A program made the position numbers and the translations under genes. The notes under the pieces are model-generated. The model had not been told where the DNA came from. It did no database searches and worked only from the letters and a program-made list of their open reading frames with translations. From the NCBI GenBank assembly GCA_964451325.1, contig CAYVHO010000009.1, positions 1 through 64,000 on the forward strand: a stretch of 64,000 bases of DNA, read 5' to 3'. Positions 54,103 to 63,987 of the stretch are shown piece after piece. Every line of letters begins with the position of its first letter. The first letter of the stretch is position 1. The DNA comes from JAADHI01 sp964451325. Its GTDB lineage: Bacteria > Nitrospirota > Nitrospiria > SBBL01 > JAADHI01.

Positions 54103-54771
54103 ATGATTCAAATGTTCCATGTCTCTAAATATTACCGAAAAGACTTTTTGGCCTTGGATGATATCAATCTAAAAATTGATAAAGGTGAGTTTGTTTTTGT
54201 GACCGGTTCGAGTGGTGCAGGGAAATCAACCTTATTGAAACTCATTTTTTGTGAAGAACGGGCCGATCAGGGACAGATTCTTATTGGGGGGAAAAATGTT
54301 TCTCGTTTGAAAGAGCGTCAAATCCCCTTTGTTCGTCGCAATATTGGGTTTGTGTTTCAGGATTTTAAACTCGTCAAACGCAAAACTGTCTTTGATAATG
54401 TGGCACTGCCACTCGAAATTGTGGGGGCATCGCGTACAGAAATCAAAAAAAGGGTGCATGAGGTCCTAAAAATGGTTCGTATTGAACACCGTCAATCGCA
54501 ACGTCCTGCTTACCTTTCCGGGGGAGAACAACAGCGGGTTGCGATCGCACGAGCTTTGGTCAATCGTCCTGCCATTTTGCTTGCGGACGAGCCGACAGGA
54601 AATTTAGATGAAGACCTTGCGATGGATATCGTTGGACTTTTGCGAAATATTCAAACGGCTGGAACGACCGTCGTTGTTGCAACACATGATCGCCATCTTT
54701 TTGAAAAGATTTCAAGGCGAAGGCTGATTTTAGACCAGGGCCGAATTATTTCGGACGGTATCCCTGAATGA
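54103..54771 (+). CDS. ftsE: Cell division ATP-binding protein FtsE
   Basis: A 222-aa ABC ATPase. Walker A is GSSGAGKST, the signature is LSGGEQQRVAIARALV, Walker B is ILLADEPTGNLD, and the H-loop is VVVATHD. The start MIQMFHVSKYYRKDFLALDDINLKI is typical of FtsE. ATG 54103 has AAGG 5 bp before. With FtsX it couples cytoplasmic ATP use to septal wall hydrolysis through EnvC-type activators. Overlap ATGA with ftsX. Confidence 0.95.
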   Translation: MIQMFHVSKYYRKDFLALDDINLKIDKGEFVFVTGSSGAGKSTLLKLIFCEERADQGQILIGGKNVSRLKERQIPFVRRNIGFVFQDFKLVKRKTVFDNVALPLEIVGASRTEIKKRVHEVLKMVRIEHRQSQRPAYLSGGEQQRVAIARALVNRPAILLADEPTGNLDEDLAMDIVGLLRNIQTAGTTVVVATHDRHLFEKISRRRLILDQGRIISDGIPE

Positions 54772-55688
54772 GGCAATTTTATTACCATCTTAAAACCGCG
54801 TTTGAAAATATCCAATTGAATCAGACGATGGGCTTTTTCTCTCTTATTTCTCTGGGTTTGACGCTGATGCTTTTTGGGATTTTTTTGCTTTTTTATGGAA
54901 ATGTACAGGGATTTGTGCAAAACATGCGTGAAAGTGTGCAATTTAGCATCTACCTCAAGGATAGCGCAGATCAGAATGCCATTCACAAACTTAAAGAAAG
55001 ACTGAATGACGATCAACGGATTTTGTCCTCGACCTATATTTCTAAAGAAGAAGCGTTGAAAATTTTCAATGCTTCTTTTCATGACAAGGGTTTAATTGCG
55101 CGTTTGGGCGAAAACCCTCTGCCCGCCTCCTTTGAGGTCATTGTCAAAGCCGACTATCAGGAAGCAAAATCACTCGAAGAAATCATAACGATCTTTGCCG
55201 GTTTTTCGGGGGTTGAAGAGGTCCAATATGGTTCGGAGTGGCTTGAGAATTTAAATGCTTTTTTGAACTTACTGCGTCTGGTGGGTGTCGGCATTGGTGG
55301 TTTTTTGGCCGTCACGATCACGACCAATATTGCGAATACCATCCGGCTTCATTTTTACAATCGACGTGAGGAAATTGAAATCATGAAGCTCATTGGCGCG
55401 ACCCACGGGTTCATTAAAATTCCCTTTTTTATCGAGGGGCTACTCATGGGTGCGATGAGTAGTCTTATTGCAATTTTCCTTCTTTTTTTACTTTTCGATT
55501 TTGTAAAAGACTACCTTGAAGTATTCTTGGCCTCAATGGGGAGCCTTGAGGGCTTGCAGTTTTTGCCCCTAAAATTCCTGTTTGGCATGATATTAGCGGG
55601 AAGTGCCCTGGGTGGAATTGGAAGCTATATTTCACTGAGTCATCTTTTGAGATTGCGTAACCCGGATTATGTTACAAAAACACCTTAA
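54768..55688 (+). CDS. ftsX: Cell division protein FtsX
   Basis: A 306-aa membrane protein with four helices: one near residues 22-44, then a periplasmic domain of about 110 aa (SVQFSIYLKDSADQN...PLPASFEVIV), and three more in the last 140. The conserved RLHFYNRREEIEIMKLIGATHGFIKIPFFIEG loop precedes the third helix. It transmits FtsE ATPase strokes to the periplasmic partner, encoded next. Confidence 0.95.
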   Translation: MRQFYYHLKTAFENIQLNQTMGFFSLISLGLTLMLFGIFLLFYGNVQGFVQNMRESVQFSIYLKDSADQNAIHKLKERLNDDQRILSSTYISKEEALKIFNASFHDKGLIARLGENPLPASFEVIVKADYQEAKSLEEIITIFAGFSGVEEVQYGSEWLENLNAFLNLLRLVGVGIGGFLAVTITTNIANTIRLHFYNRREEIEIMKLIGATHGFIKIPFFIEGLLMGAMSSLIAIFLLFLLFDFVKDYLEVFLASMGSLEGLQFLPLKFLFGMILAGSALGGIGSYISLSHLLRLRNPDYVTKTP

Positions 55689-56868
55689 AACAATCGTCTA
55701 CTCCTCCTGCTTTTTCTTTGCCCTGCTGGTCTTCTCAGCCCCCGTAGGTGTATTTGCAGAGACTGCATCGGAGATGAACCAAAAAATTAAGAAAGAAAGA
55801 CGCGCGCTCAAAAAAATAGAATCGGAAATAGCAAAAAATAAAAAAAGTGGCCTGCAAGCAAAGAAAAAAGAGCGATCTTTGCTTGCAGAGATGGAGGTCA
55901 TTGATCGTCGTCTGATCTTGTTAAAAAAAGAAGCCGCTTTACTTGAGCTGGAAATCGGAAAAAAGGAGAAAGAAGCCTCAGTCCTTTCAGCACGGATCAA
56001 AGCGGTTTCATTGGACATTAAAACGGGCCGAACCATTATCCTGGCGCGTGTCAAATCGATCTATAAAGAAAAACAAGGTGCTGCTTTTAAGATTTTATTC
56101 GCGGCTCAAGACTATCCTGACTTACTCCGAAAAATTCAATACTTAAAAATCGTCGCTCAAAAAGAGGACGAGACACTGACACAATTCAAAGCCAGGCAAG
56201 TAGAGCTCGAAGAGAAAAAAGGGCTTTTGACAGAAGTAATGGAGCACATGATTTCGGATCGAGAAGCCCTTGCCCTAAAGCTCTCCCAGAGCCGGGGTGA
56301 ACGCAAGAAAAAAGATCGGTTTTTGAGCCGAGTGCGAAAAGAGAGGACTTTTTTCAAAAAAGCGATTACGGAGATGGGGCAGTCCTCCAAAAAGCTCCAG
56401 GGCTTGATTCTTACCCTAGAGAAGAAAAAAAAGGCGCTTCGCGTCGCAATTCCTGGACGGTTTTCCGCAGCCCGCGGTAAACTACGGTGGCCAAATGATG
56501 GCAAGCTTGTCTCACGTTTTGGACGTCAGAAACATCCCCGATTTAATGAAATGATTTATCGAAAAGGGATTGAAATTACGCCAGGGCGGGGCGGTGAAGT
56601 GCGCAGCATTTTTGGGGGTGAGGTGGTCTACGCTGACTGGTTTCGGGGTTATGGCATGATGGTCATGATTGACCATGGGGAAAACTACTACTCTCTTTAT
56701 GCACATTTGGCTCAGCTATTGGTTGGCGTTGGGGATCAAGTCAAAAAAGACCACATTGTGGGTGAAATTGGGGGTACGGGTTTATCCGAGGGTTCAAAAC
56801 TATATTTCGAAATACGACATCAGGGAAAACCAACAAATCCAATTTCCTGGCTTCAAAAAAGACCTTGA
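55669..56868 (+). CDS. envC: EnvC-like amidase activator with degenerate LytM domain
   Basis: A 399-aa exported protein: signal peptide to about residue 30 (VFAETA), a long coiled coil (about 33-255) and a C-terminal M23/LytM domain. The zinc ligands are lost. The HxxxD site reads KGIEIT rather than H-x-G-x-D, and the HxH site reads SKLYFEI rather than PHLHFE. This matches EnvC, which does not cut peptidoglycan but activates amidases under FtsEX control. The gene overlaps ftsX by 20 bp, so the three form one module. Confidence 0.9.
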   Translation: MLQKHLKTIVYSSCFFFALLVFSAPVGVFAETASEMNQKIKKERRALKKIESEIAKNKKSGLQAKKKERSLLAEMEVIDRRLILLKKEAALLELEIGKKEKEASVLSARIKAVSLDIKTGRTIILARVKSIYKEKQGAAFKILFAAQDYPDLLRKIQYLKIVAQKEDETLTQFKARQVELEEKKGLLTEVMEHMISDREALALKLSQSRGERKKKDRFLSRVRKERTFFKKAITEMGQSSKKLQGLILTLEKKKKALRVAIPGRFSAARGKLRWPNDGKLVSRFGRQKHPRFNEMIYRKGIEITPGRGGEVRSIFGGEVVYADWFRGYGMMVMIDHGENYYSLYAHLAQLLVGVGDQVKKDHIVGEIGGTGLSEGSKLYFEIRHQGKPTNPISWLQKRP

Positions 56869-57015
56869 GACATGTTAGACTAACGTAGATTTTTTCCCTG
56901 TGATAAACTAGGTCTAATTGAGAAAATTTAGAGTGTTGTTAAGTAGATAAAGAAAGCGCATTACAGAAGCGATATTTGTTCTTTGTGCTTCGGGACGTCC
57001 TTGGGAGATTGGAAA

Positions 57016-58365
57016 ATGGGGATTAAGAAAAAAATGCGTGTGAGCGTCCTGCTCATGACCACTTTTGCTGTTTTGGCTTTTGTGGTCTTTTCTGGAGGCA
57101 GTTTCCACGAGGGGGTTTCTGCCGAGACGGATGATTACCAGGATTTGAAAGTTTTTTCAGAAGTCCTTTCCGCGCTTAAAAAAAATTACGTTGAGCCTGT
57201 TGATACAAAAAAACTGGTTTATGGTGCAGTGAAGGGCATGCTCAATACCCTAGATGCCCATACCGCCTTTATGCCGCCCGAAGTTTATAAAGAAATGCAA
57301 GTAGATACACGCGGAGAGTTTGGTGGTCTGGGTCTTCAGATTTCAATTAAGGATAAAAGACTTGTGGTGGTTGCGCCCATAGCAGATACCCCTGCGGCCA
57401 AAGTTGGCATCAAGTCGGGTGACGTTATCTTAAAGGTAGACGAGTTTGTCATGACCGAGGACTCGACCCTAATGGATGCCGTGCAAAAAATGAGGGGTCG
57501 TAAAGGCACGGCGGTAACCTTGACAATTAAACGGGCTTCTGAGCTGGAAGACTTAATTTTCACGATGATTCGGGATATTATTCGGATTAAAAGTGTACGC
57601 TCAAGGATCCTTGAGCCTGGCGTCGGTTACATTCGTTTGACTCAATTCCAAGAACATACGTCGCGAGATCTTTCAGGTGCAATTACTAAATTGTTGAATG
57701 AGGACATTCATTCCCTTGTTTTGGATCTCAGAAATAATCCGGGAGGTTTGTTGAATGCGGCAAACGATGTTTCAGAACAATTTCTCCAAAATGGTCAACT
57801 CATCGTTTCCGTCAAGTCGCGAGAAGGCAAAGAAGATGAATACATCGCGGGTCGCTCAAGTCGCTTGGAGCGAATGCCGATCATCGTCCTGGTGAATGAA
57901 GGCAGTGCAAGTGCATCCGAAATTGTTGCGGGGGCTTTACAGGATTGGAAACGGGCGGTTGTCGTCGGAACCCAGACTTTTGGGAAGGGTTCTGTGCAAA
58001 CGATCCTGCCTTTGTCCGATGGTTCTGCGATTCGGCTTACCACAGCAAAATATTACACACCCAGCGGTCGTTCCATTCAAAATACAGGCATTACGCCTGA
58101 CATTATCGTGCGCCCGGAAGTGACAAAAGTCATTCAGTCTTCCCCAATTCTTCGGGAAAAGGATTTAGATCGGCATCTTGAAAATGAACTGCTTCCAGAT
58201 GCCGATGAACCTGATATAAAAGACGAGACGGATGCATTGCCCACAGATGAAGAAACCCTGGCGGCTCCGGAAGACACACAATTAAAGAAGGCCGTCGATC
58301 TTCTAAAGGGATGGCGGATCTTCAAAGAAATGGAGCCTTCCATTATTTCTGCACAAAAAAGATAG
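57016..58365 (+). CDS. ctpA: Carboxy-terminal processing protease (S41)
   Basis: A 449-aa periplasmic protease. Start at ATG 57016, followed by an export helix (VSVLLMTTFAVLAFVVF). The S41 N-terminal part has VFSEVLSALKKNYVEPVD and LDAHTAFM. A PDZ domain lies at about 90-165 (GEFGGLGLQISI). The catalytic Ser is in VNEGSASASEIVAGALQD and the Lys in GTQTFGKGSVQT. It degrades or trims envelope proteins, and in many bacteria it processes peptidoglycan hydrolases, which fits its place after ftsEX-envC. An acidic tail of about 70 residues ends it. Confidence 0.94.
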   Translation: MGIKKKMRVSVLLMTTFAVLAFVVFSGGSFHEGVSAETDDYQDLKVFSEVLSALKKNYVEPVDTKKLVYGAVKGMLNTLDAHTAFMPPEVYKEMQVDTRGEFGGLGLQISIKDKRLVVVAPIADTPAAKVGIKSGDVILKVDEFVMTEDSTLMDAVQKMRGRKGTAVTLTIKRASELEDLIFTMIRDIIRIKSVRSRILEPGVGYIRLTQFQEHTSRDLSGAITKLLNEDIHSLVLDLRNNPGGLLNAANDVSEQFLQNGQLIVSVKSREGKEDEYIAGRSSRLERMPIIVLVNEGSASASEIVAGALQDWKRAVVVGTQTFGKGSVQTILPLSDGSAIRLTTAKYYTPSGRSIQNTGITPDIIVRPEVTKVIQSSPILREKDLDRHLENELLPDADEPDIKDETDALPTDEETLAAPEDTQLKKAVDLLKGWRIFKEMEPSIISAQKR

Positions 58366-58445
58366 GAATAAAGTAATAGATTTGCCTCACAAAGCCCTAC
58401 CTTGCCGGTCTTTATCCCAACCCAAAAAAAACCAAGATCCCCCAC

Positions 58446-58504
58446 TTGATTTTAAGATTTTGATTGTTATATAACTGTTAGCACTCAGCACGGGAGAGTG
58501 CTAA
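58446..58504 (+). promoter_or_regulatory. groES promoter with CIRCE operator
   Basis: A perfect CIRCE: TTAGCACTC (58478-58486), 9-bp spacer, GAGTGCTAA (58496-58504). TTGATT (58446-58451) and TATAAC (58470-58475), 18 bp apart, lie just before it, so bound HrcA would cover the start site. The operon is therefore HrcA-repressed and heat-induced by established knowledge of this operator. Confidence 0.93.
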
Positions 58505-58617
58505 CCGCTCATAAAATAATGGGCTTTGGTGCGGCTGTCCCCAGGTTTTTTGAATTGAGTAAGTCATCTATTCTTGTCGGATATCCAATAACATCTTTTA
58601 TAATGAGGAGAAACAGA

Positions 58618-58899
58618 ATGAGTGCAACGAAAACAGCTGTAAAATTTAGACCCCTTAAAGAACGGGTATTTGTCAGCTACGCGGAAGAACCTGAAAAAAC
58701 AGCGAGCGGTCTTTATATCCCTGATGCCGCAAAAGAAAAACCACAAAAAGGCCAGGTTGAAGCCATTGGCAGCGAAGTGAAAGATGTCAAGGTTGGAGAA
58801 ACCGTTCTTTTTGACAAATATTCCGGGAGCAAGATCAATATCGAAGATATCGAATATTTGATCTTGAAGGAAGAAGACATTCTAGGGGTAATTGAGTAG
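58618..58899 (+). CDS. groES: Co-chaperonin GroES
   Basis: A 93-aa protein: VKFRPLKERVFVSYAEEPEKTASGLYIPDAAKEKPQKGQV, the mobile loop, and VLFDKYSGSKINIEDIEYLILKEEDILGVIE. The ATG at 58618 has GAGGAG upstream. It caps the GroEL ring. The next gene starts 36 bp on with AGGAGG. Confidence 0.97.
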   Translation: MSATKTAVKFRPLKERVFVSYAEEPEKTASGLYIPDAAKEKPQKGQVEAIGSEVKDVKVGETVLFDKYSGSKINIEDIEYLILKEEDILGVIE

Positions 58900-58934
58900 A
58901 TTTTTCGTTTATTAAATATTGTTAGGAGGAATGA

Positions 58935-60593
58935 ATGGCTAAACAGATTATTTTTGGTGATGAAGCCCGCACAAAAATTTTAAAAGGGGTTAATCAGCTT
59001 GCAGCAGCAGTAAAGGCAACACTTGGACCTAAGGGACGAAACGCCGTTATTGACAAAAAATTCGGCGCGCCTTTAATTACAAAAGACGGTGTGACCGTTG
59101 CAAAAGAAATTGAATTATCCGATCCCTATGAAAACATGGGTGCCCAGTTGGTGAAAGAAGTTTCAAGTAAAACTTCTGATGTTGCCGGTGATGGCACCAC
59201 AACAGCAACCATTTTGGCCCAGGCCATTTATCGCGAGGGGGTTAAAAATCTTTCCGCAGGCGCAAACGCCATGGAACTAAAACGCGGTATTGATAAAGCC
59301 GTCGCAGCGGTCATCGTAGAGTTGCACAAAGCCTCGAAACCCTGCCAAACGCCAAAAGAAATCGCACAAATTGGAACGATTTCGGCAAACAACGATTCCA
59401 CCATCGGTGAATTGATCGCTGAAGCCATGGGAAAAGTCGGAAAAGACGGGGTTATTACCGTTGAGGAAGCAAAGAGCGCGGAGACGACACTTGACGTGGT
59501 CGAAGGCATGCAGTTTGACCGTGGATACATTTCGCCTTACTTTGTGACCGACTCAGAGCGTATGGAAGTTTCACTTGAAAATGCCTACATCCTGATCAAC
59601 GAAAAGAAGGTTTCTTCAATGAAAGATTTGTTGCCCGTATTGGAGCAGGTCGCAAAATCAGGCCGACCCCTGCTCATCATTGCAGAAGACGTGGATGGCG
59701 AAGCCCTCGCGACTTTGGTGGTCAACAAATTACGTGGCACCTTGAATGTTGCAGCAGTCAAAGCCCCCGGTTTTGGTGATCGCAGAAAAGCCATGCTTGA
59801 AGACATTGCAGTCTTGACCGGTGGACAGGTGATTTCTGAGGACTTAGGTCTCAAACTCGAGAGCATCAAGGTCGAAGACCTGGGCGAAGCAAAACGCATT
59901 ACCATCGACAAAGACAATACCGTCATCGTCGAAGGTGCGGGCGATACCAGCAAGATTCAAGGCCGTGTGAAGCAGATCAAAGCACAAGTCGAGGAAACGA
60001 CTTCTGATTATGATCGCGAAAAGCTCCAAGAGCGACTTGCAAAAATCGTGGGTGGTGTGGCCGTGATTAACGTCGGTGCCGTAACTGAAACAGAAATGAA
60101 AGAACGCAAAGCCCGTGTTGAGGATGCACTTCATGCCACAAAAGCTGCGGTTGAAGAAGGTATTGTTGCAGGCGGCGGTGTAGCCTTGCTGCGTTGTATT
60201 TCTGTTTTGGACGAAGTAAAGCTTGAAGGTGGCGAAAAAGTCGGTGTTGAGCTTGTCCAGCGTGCGCTCGAAGAGCCCATCCGTCAGATTTCGGAAAATG
60301 CTGGGGTTGAAAGCTCGGTCGTTGTGGATCGGGTTAAAAAAGAATCCGGCCCTATCGGGTTTGACGCAGCCACTGAAACCTATGTGGATTTGGTCGCAGC
60401 AGGCATCATTGATCCGACTAAGGTGACACGCACCGCATTGGAAAATGCAGCCAGTGTTTCGGGTTTGATGTTGACAACCGAAGTCATGATTGCAGATCTG
60501 CCCGAAAAGAAAGAGGGCGGAGCCCCTGCAATGCCTGATATGGGCGGCATGGGCGGCATGGGTGGTATGGGTGGTATGGGCGGCATGATGTAA
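58935..60593 (+). CDS. groEL: Chaperonin GroEL
   Basis: A 552-aa chaperonin. Nucleotide-binding blocks LGPKGRNAVIDKKFGAPLITKDGVTVAKEI and VAGDGTTTATILAQAI, the apical NNDSTIGELI and VVEGMQFDRGYISPYFVTD, and the C-terminal AAVEEGIVAGGGVALLR are all intact. It ends in a GGM tail. It is co-transcribed with groES under CIRCE control and followed by a strong terminator. Confidence 0.98.
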   Translation: MAKQIIFGDEARTKILKGVNQLAAAVKATLGPKGRNAVIDKKFGAPLITKDGVTVAKEIELSDPYENMGAQLVKEVSSKTSDVAGDGTTTATILAQAIYREGVKNLSAGANAMELKRGIDKAVAAVIVELHKASKPCQTPKEIAQIGTISANNDSTIGELIAEAMGKVGKDGVITVEEAKSAETTLDVVEGMQFDRGYISPYFVTDSERMEVSLENAYILINEKKVSSMKDLLPVLEQVAKSGRPLLIIAEDVDGEALATLVVNKLRGTLNVAAVKAPGFGDRRKAMLEDIAVLTGGQVISEDLGLKLESIKVEDLGEAKRITIDKDNTVIVEGAGDTSKIQGRVKQIKAQVEETTSDYDREKLQERLAKIVGGVAVINVGAVTETEMKERKARVEDALHATKAAVEEGIVAGGGVALLRCISVLDEVKLEGGEKVGVELVQRALEEPIRQISENAGVESSVVVDRVKKESGPIGFDAATETYVDLVAAGIIDPTKVTRTALENAASVSGLMLTTEVMIADLPEKKEGGAPAMPDMGGMGGMGGMGGMGGMM

Positions 60594-60614
60594 GTCGTTC
60601 TTCCCAGAAATGAG

Positions 60615-60656
60615 AGCCCTTCCTTTGCTTGTGATCGCAGAGGGGGGGCTTTTTTT
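60615..60656 (+). terminator. Intrinsic terminator after groEL
   Basis: A 14-bp stem, AGCCCTTCCTTTGC (60615-60628) with GCAGAGGGGGGGCT (60637-60650), pairing throughout with G-T wobbles, has an 8-nt loop and is followed by a T-run to 60656. Confidence 0.88.
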
Positions 60657-60663
60657 GGATCAA

Positions 60664-60693
60664 TTGACTTCGCACCGCTGACTTTTTTAGAAT
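60664..60693 (+). promoter_or_regulatory. Promoter of trxA
   Basis: TTGACT (60664-60669) and TAGAAT (60688-60693) are 18 bp apart, directly after the groEL terminator and about 75 bp before the trxA ATG. Confidence 0.55.
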
Positions 60694-60769
60694 ACAACGT
60701 TACACTAAAAAGCAGTATTTGTGCTCAGAAGGTCATCTAATATAGAATATGAGAGAAGAAGGAGAAAAC

Positions 60770-61099
60770 ATGGCTAGTGCAGTAAATATCACGACACAAA
60801 GTTGGGATGAGGAAGTTCTTAAGTCTGATCTTCCCGTTATGGTTGATTTTTGGGCGGCATGGTGTGGGCCCTGCAAAATGATTGCCCCCACGATTGAAGA
60901 GCTTGCGGGTGAATATGACGGAAAGCTCAAGGTCTGTAAAATCAATACCGACGAAAATCCAGAAATCTCAAGCCAAAATCAAATTATGGGCATCCCCTCT
61001 CTTCTCTTTTTTAAGGGCGGAAAGCTGGTTGATAAAATTGTAGGTGCAGCCTCTAAAAAACAATTTAAAGAAAAAATAAACGCCATCATCTCAAAATAA
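60770..61099 (+). CDS. trxA: Thioredoxin
   Basis: A 109-aa thioredoxin with the active site WCGPCK, preceded by VMVDFWAAWCGPC, and the cis-proline in MGIPSLLFFKGG. No signal peptide, so it is cytoplasmic. ATG 60770 has AAGGAG 5 to 6 bp before it; an upstream in-frame ATG at 60749 has none. It stands alone between groEL and recN. Bases 61100-61296 hold no further gene. Confidence 0.96.
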   Translation: MASAVNITTQSWDEEVLKSDLPVMVDFWAAWCGPCKMIAPTIEELAGEYDGKLKVCKINTDENPEISSQNQIMGIPSLLFFKGGKLVDKIVGAASKKQFKEKINAIISK

Positions 61100-61296
61100 G
61101 AACGCTTTATCTGGCAGATCTGATCTCATTTTAAGCAAGATCATTCGCTTAAAAAATCTTTAAGGTGATATCAATGCACCACTTCGGGATTGACGCTCAT
61201 GGCGTCCATAAATGTTTCCCAAAGACTTGTAAGCTGAATTGCGCCATGCCGTCTATAACATCCCTCCACTGTACAACCCGAGTCCTCTGACGCCTC

Positions 61297-62946
61297 ATGT
61301 TGAGAGAGCTTCACATCAAGAACTACGCCATTATTGATGAGATCTCTCTGAGTTTGAACGAAGGGTTTAACGTCATCACCGGAGAAACGGGCGCAGGAAA
61401 GTCCATACTCCTGGGGGCACTTTCTCTTATTTTAGGGGAGCGTTCTTCGCTTGAGGGTATTAGAAAAGGCTCAAACCAGGCCTTAATTGAAGCATCTTTT
61501 GATCCCATTTCGTCCGAAAATTTTTCCGAAACAGGCTTAGATGCGGATTTGCTTGAAGAAGACGTCTTTATCCTTAGGCGAGTTCTCAGTAAAACAGGGA
61601 AAAGTCGTGCTTATGTCAATGGCAGTATGACAACACTGGCACAGATGAAAGCTTTAGGGCAAGGGCTCGTTGAGGTGCACGGACAACAGGGTCAGCATCG
61701 TCTGGGCGATCTCAATTGGCAGCGCACGCTCGTGGACGGTTTTGCGCGTTTGCAAAATCAGGTTCAGGAATACGAAGGCTGCTACCATCTTTGGCGCACC
61801 CTTAAAGGCGAATGTGAACAACTCAAAGAACAGATCGCCACATCAAAAATACAGTCTGAAAATCTCAAATTCCAGCACTCCGAACTGAGTGATGCAGCGC
61901 TCAGTATTGATGAAGAAAGTGATTTACTCCGGGAAGAGCGCATGCTGAAGCACTGGGAAAACATTCAGTCTATCGTGCACAGCCTTTATGGACAATTGTC
62001 TGATGAGGGTGGTTTTTTGTCTCAGTTGGATAAAGCGAGTGCTGCACTTTCCACCCTTAATGTCATTACGGAAGATGCAGCCTCTGAATTGGGTCTACTC
62101 GAGCAGTCTCGTATTCAACTCAAAGAACTTTCAACCCTACTGCGTGCACGACAAGAGCAGGAAGCTGGGCAACCTGGGCGATTAGAAGCCCTTGCTTCTC
62201 GTCTTTTTTTGATTCAAACACTGACACGAAAATATCAGCGCTCTGTGCCCGAATTGCTCGATTTTCAGAAAGATTTAGAAAAAAGTCTTTCTGGCGATTC
62301 TGAAGATACACTGAGGCTTGCAGAACTCAGCCTGGAATTGAAAAAAATGGAAACAAGGCTGCGTGCTCAAGCAGAAACCCTGAGCAAGGCTCGCGGTGCA
62401 TCTTGCAGCGCATTACAAACACGTGTAAAAACAGAACTTGCACGTCTCGGCATGGAAAAAACCCTTCTTGAAGTCGCCTTACATCGGACGGATCTGCGGT
62501 CTTCCGGCATCGACCAAGTCGAGTTTTTGATTGCATTGCCAGGGGAAATTCTGAGTGGCCTGGGTAAAATTGCCTCTGGCGGAGAGCTTTCACGTATCAT
62601 GCTGGCCTTGAAAGTCGTACTGGCCGAAGTCGATCCTGTACCAACCTTTCTTTTTGATGAAGTGGATGCGGGTGTGGGTGGCGGCATCGCTGAGCGTGTG
62701 GGCCGTCGTCTTCTGGACTTGTCGGCAGGACACCAAGTGCTTTGCATTACCCATTTACCGCAAATCGCCGCGCTCGCGGATCATCATTATTTTGTCGAAA
62801 AGAAGGTTTTGGGCGATCGTATTGTGACCTCGATTCGCACCCTTTCTAAAAAAGAGCGCGTCGAGGAATTGGCACGAATGTTAGGTGGACTTCAGATTAC
62901 AGCCTTGACCCGTCGTCACGCCGAAGAGATGATCAGCGCCCGCTAA
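61297..62946 (+). CDS. recN: DNA repair protein RecN
   Basis: A 549-aa SMC-like ATPase. It starts MLRELHIKNYAIIDEISLSLNEGFNVITGETGAGKS (Walker A at 29-36), then VEVHGQQGQHRL. A coiled-coil middle follows, then the signature IASGGELSRIMLALK, Walker B TFLFDEVDAGVGG, and the CITHLPQIAALADHHYFVEK end. It acts in double-strand break repair. Full family length. No LexA-type box was identified upstream. Confidence 0.96.
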   Translation: MLRELHIKNYAIIDEISLSLNEGFNVITGETGAGKSILLGALSLILGERSSLEGIRKGSNQALIEASFDPISSENFSETGLDADLLEEDVFILRRVLSKTGKSRAYVNGSMTTLAQMKALGQGLVEVHGQQGQHRLGDLNWQRTLVDGFARLQNQVQEYEGCYHLWRTLKGECEQLKEQIATSKIQSENLKFQHSELSDAALSIDEESDLLREERMLKHWENIQSIVHSLYGQLSDEGGFLSQLDKASAALSTLNVITEDAASELGLLEQSRIQLKELSTLLRARQEQEAGQPGRLEALASRLFLIQTLTRKYQRSVPELLDFQKDLEKSLSGDSEDTLRLAELSLELKKMETRLRAQAETLSKARGASCSALQTRVKTELARLGMEKTLLEVALHRTDLRSSGIDQVEFLIALPGEILSGLGKIASGGELSRIMLALKVVLAEVDPVPTFLFDEVDAGVGGGIAERVGRRLLDLSAGHQVLCITHLPQIAALADHHYFVEKKVLGDRIVTSIRTLSKKERVEELARMLGGLQITALTRRHAEEMISAR

Positions 62947-62987
62947 GGCACCTACCCCTGACTCAAAACCGATAGAAGGAAAACCCT

Positions 62988-63950
62988 GTGGACAAACCCA
63001 TCGTTTTTACAACACGTTTATTGCCGGAAGCGGTGATGGCAAAACTCCAAGCTGTTTTTGATCTGCGTTTTGATGTAAAGGATCGTCCCTTAAATAAGGC
63101 TCAAATGATTAGAGGTGCAAGAACAGCCGAGGGTCTCATCACGATGTTAAGTGACGTTGTTGATGATGAAGTCTTCAAGGCCGCCCCGACACTAAAAATC
63201 GTTTCAAACTATGCGGTGGGTTATAACAACATAGACCTTGAGGCCACAAAAAAATACGGGATCTCCGTAAGCAATACACCCGGTGTTTTGACGGAAACGA
63301 CGGCTGATCTTAGCTTTGCACTCCTAATGTCGCTTGCGCGACGGATTCCTGAAGCAAATCACTGGGTCAAGTCCGGGCAATGGTCGGGCTGGGCACCGAC
63401 GGAGTTGATGGGCTCGGACATTTATGCACAGCACCTCGGACTCATCGGCATGGGACGTATCGCTCAAGCCGTCGCACGCCGTGCCTCAGGTTTTGGTATG
63501 CGCATCTCATATTTTAGTCGCCGCCAGGTTTCAGCTCAGCTCGAAGCCGATCTGGGTCTAACTTATCTTCCGCTTTCACAAGTACTCGAACAATCCGACT
63601 ATGTTTCGCTGCATGTTCCTTTAAACAAAGACACACATCATTTAATCGACAGAAAAACCCTGTCCTTGATGAAAAATACGGCCTTTCTGCTTAACACCGC
63701 GCGTGGCGCGGTTGTGGATGAAATGGCACTTTGTGAGGCGCTTGAATCCGGACAAATCGCGGGTGCGGGCCTGGATGTTTTTGAGGCGGAACCTGTGGTT
63801 TCAGCGGCTTTGCTCCGCCTAAATAATGTTGTCACATTGCCACACATCGGTTCGGCATCTTTGCGGACACGTGAAAAGATGGGTTTTATGGTACTTGAAA
63901 ACCTTAAGTGCGCGATTTCAGGGCGAAAAATACCAAACATGGTAAACTGA
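62988..63950 (+). CDS. D-2-hydroxyacid dehydrogenase, glyoxylate reductase type
   Basis: A 320-aa NAD(P)-dependent enzyme. The Rossmann loop reads LGLIGMGRIAQAVARRA, followed by SYFSRR, whose arginines suggest NADPH preference. The catalytic Arg is in LLNTARGAVVDE, the Glu in DVFEAEP and the His in LPHIGSAS. The substrate-site VSNYAVGYNNIDL is typical of GyaR/GRHPR-like members. GTG start at 62988 with AAGGAAAA upstream. Reduces glyoxylate or hydroxypyruvate by family analogy. Confidence 0.92.
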   Translation: MDKPIVFTTRLLPEAVMAKLQAVFDLRFDVKDRPLNKAQMIRGARTAEGLITMLSDVVDDEVFKAAPTLKIVSNYAVGYNNIDLEATKKYGISVSNTPGVLTETTADLSFALLMSLARRIPEANHWVKSGQWSGWAPTELMGSDIYAQHLGLIGMGRIAQAVARRASGFGMRISYFSRRQVSAQLEADLGLTYLPLSQVLEQSDYVSLHVPLNKDTHHLIDRKTLSLMKNTAFLLNTARGAVVDEMALCEALESGQIAGAGLDVFEAEPVVSAALLRLNNVVTLPHIGSASLRTREKMGFMVLENLKCAISGRKIPNMVN

Positions 63951-63987
63951 TAGGCAACTTTATTGTTTTTTTTTAAGAGGCATCCTT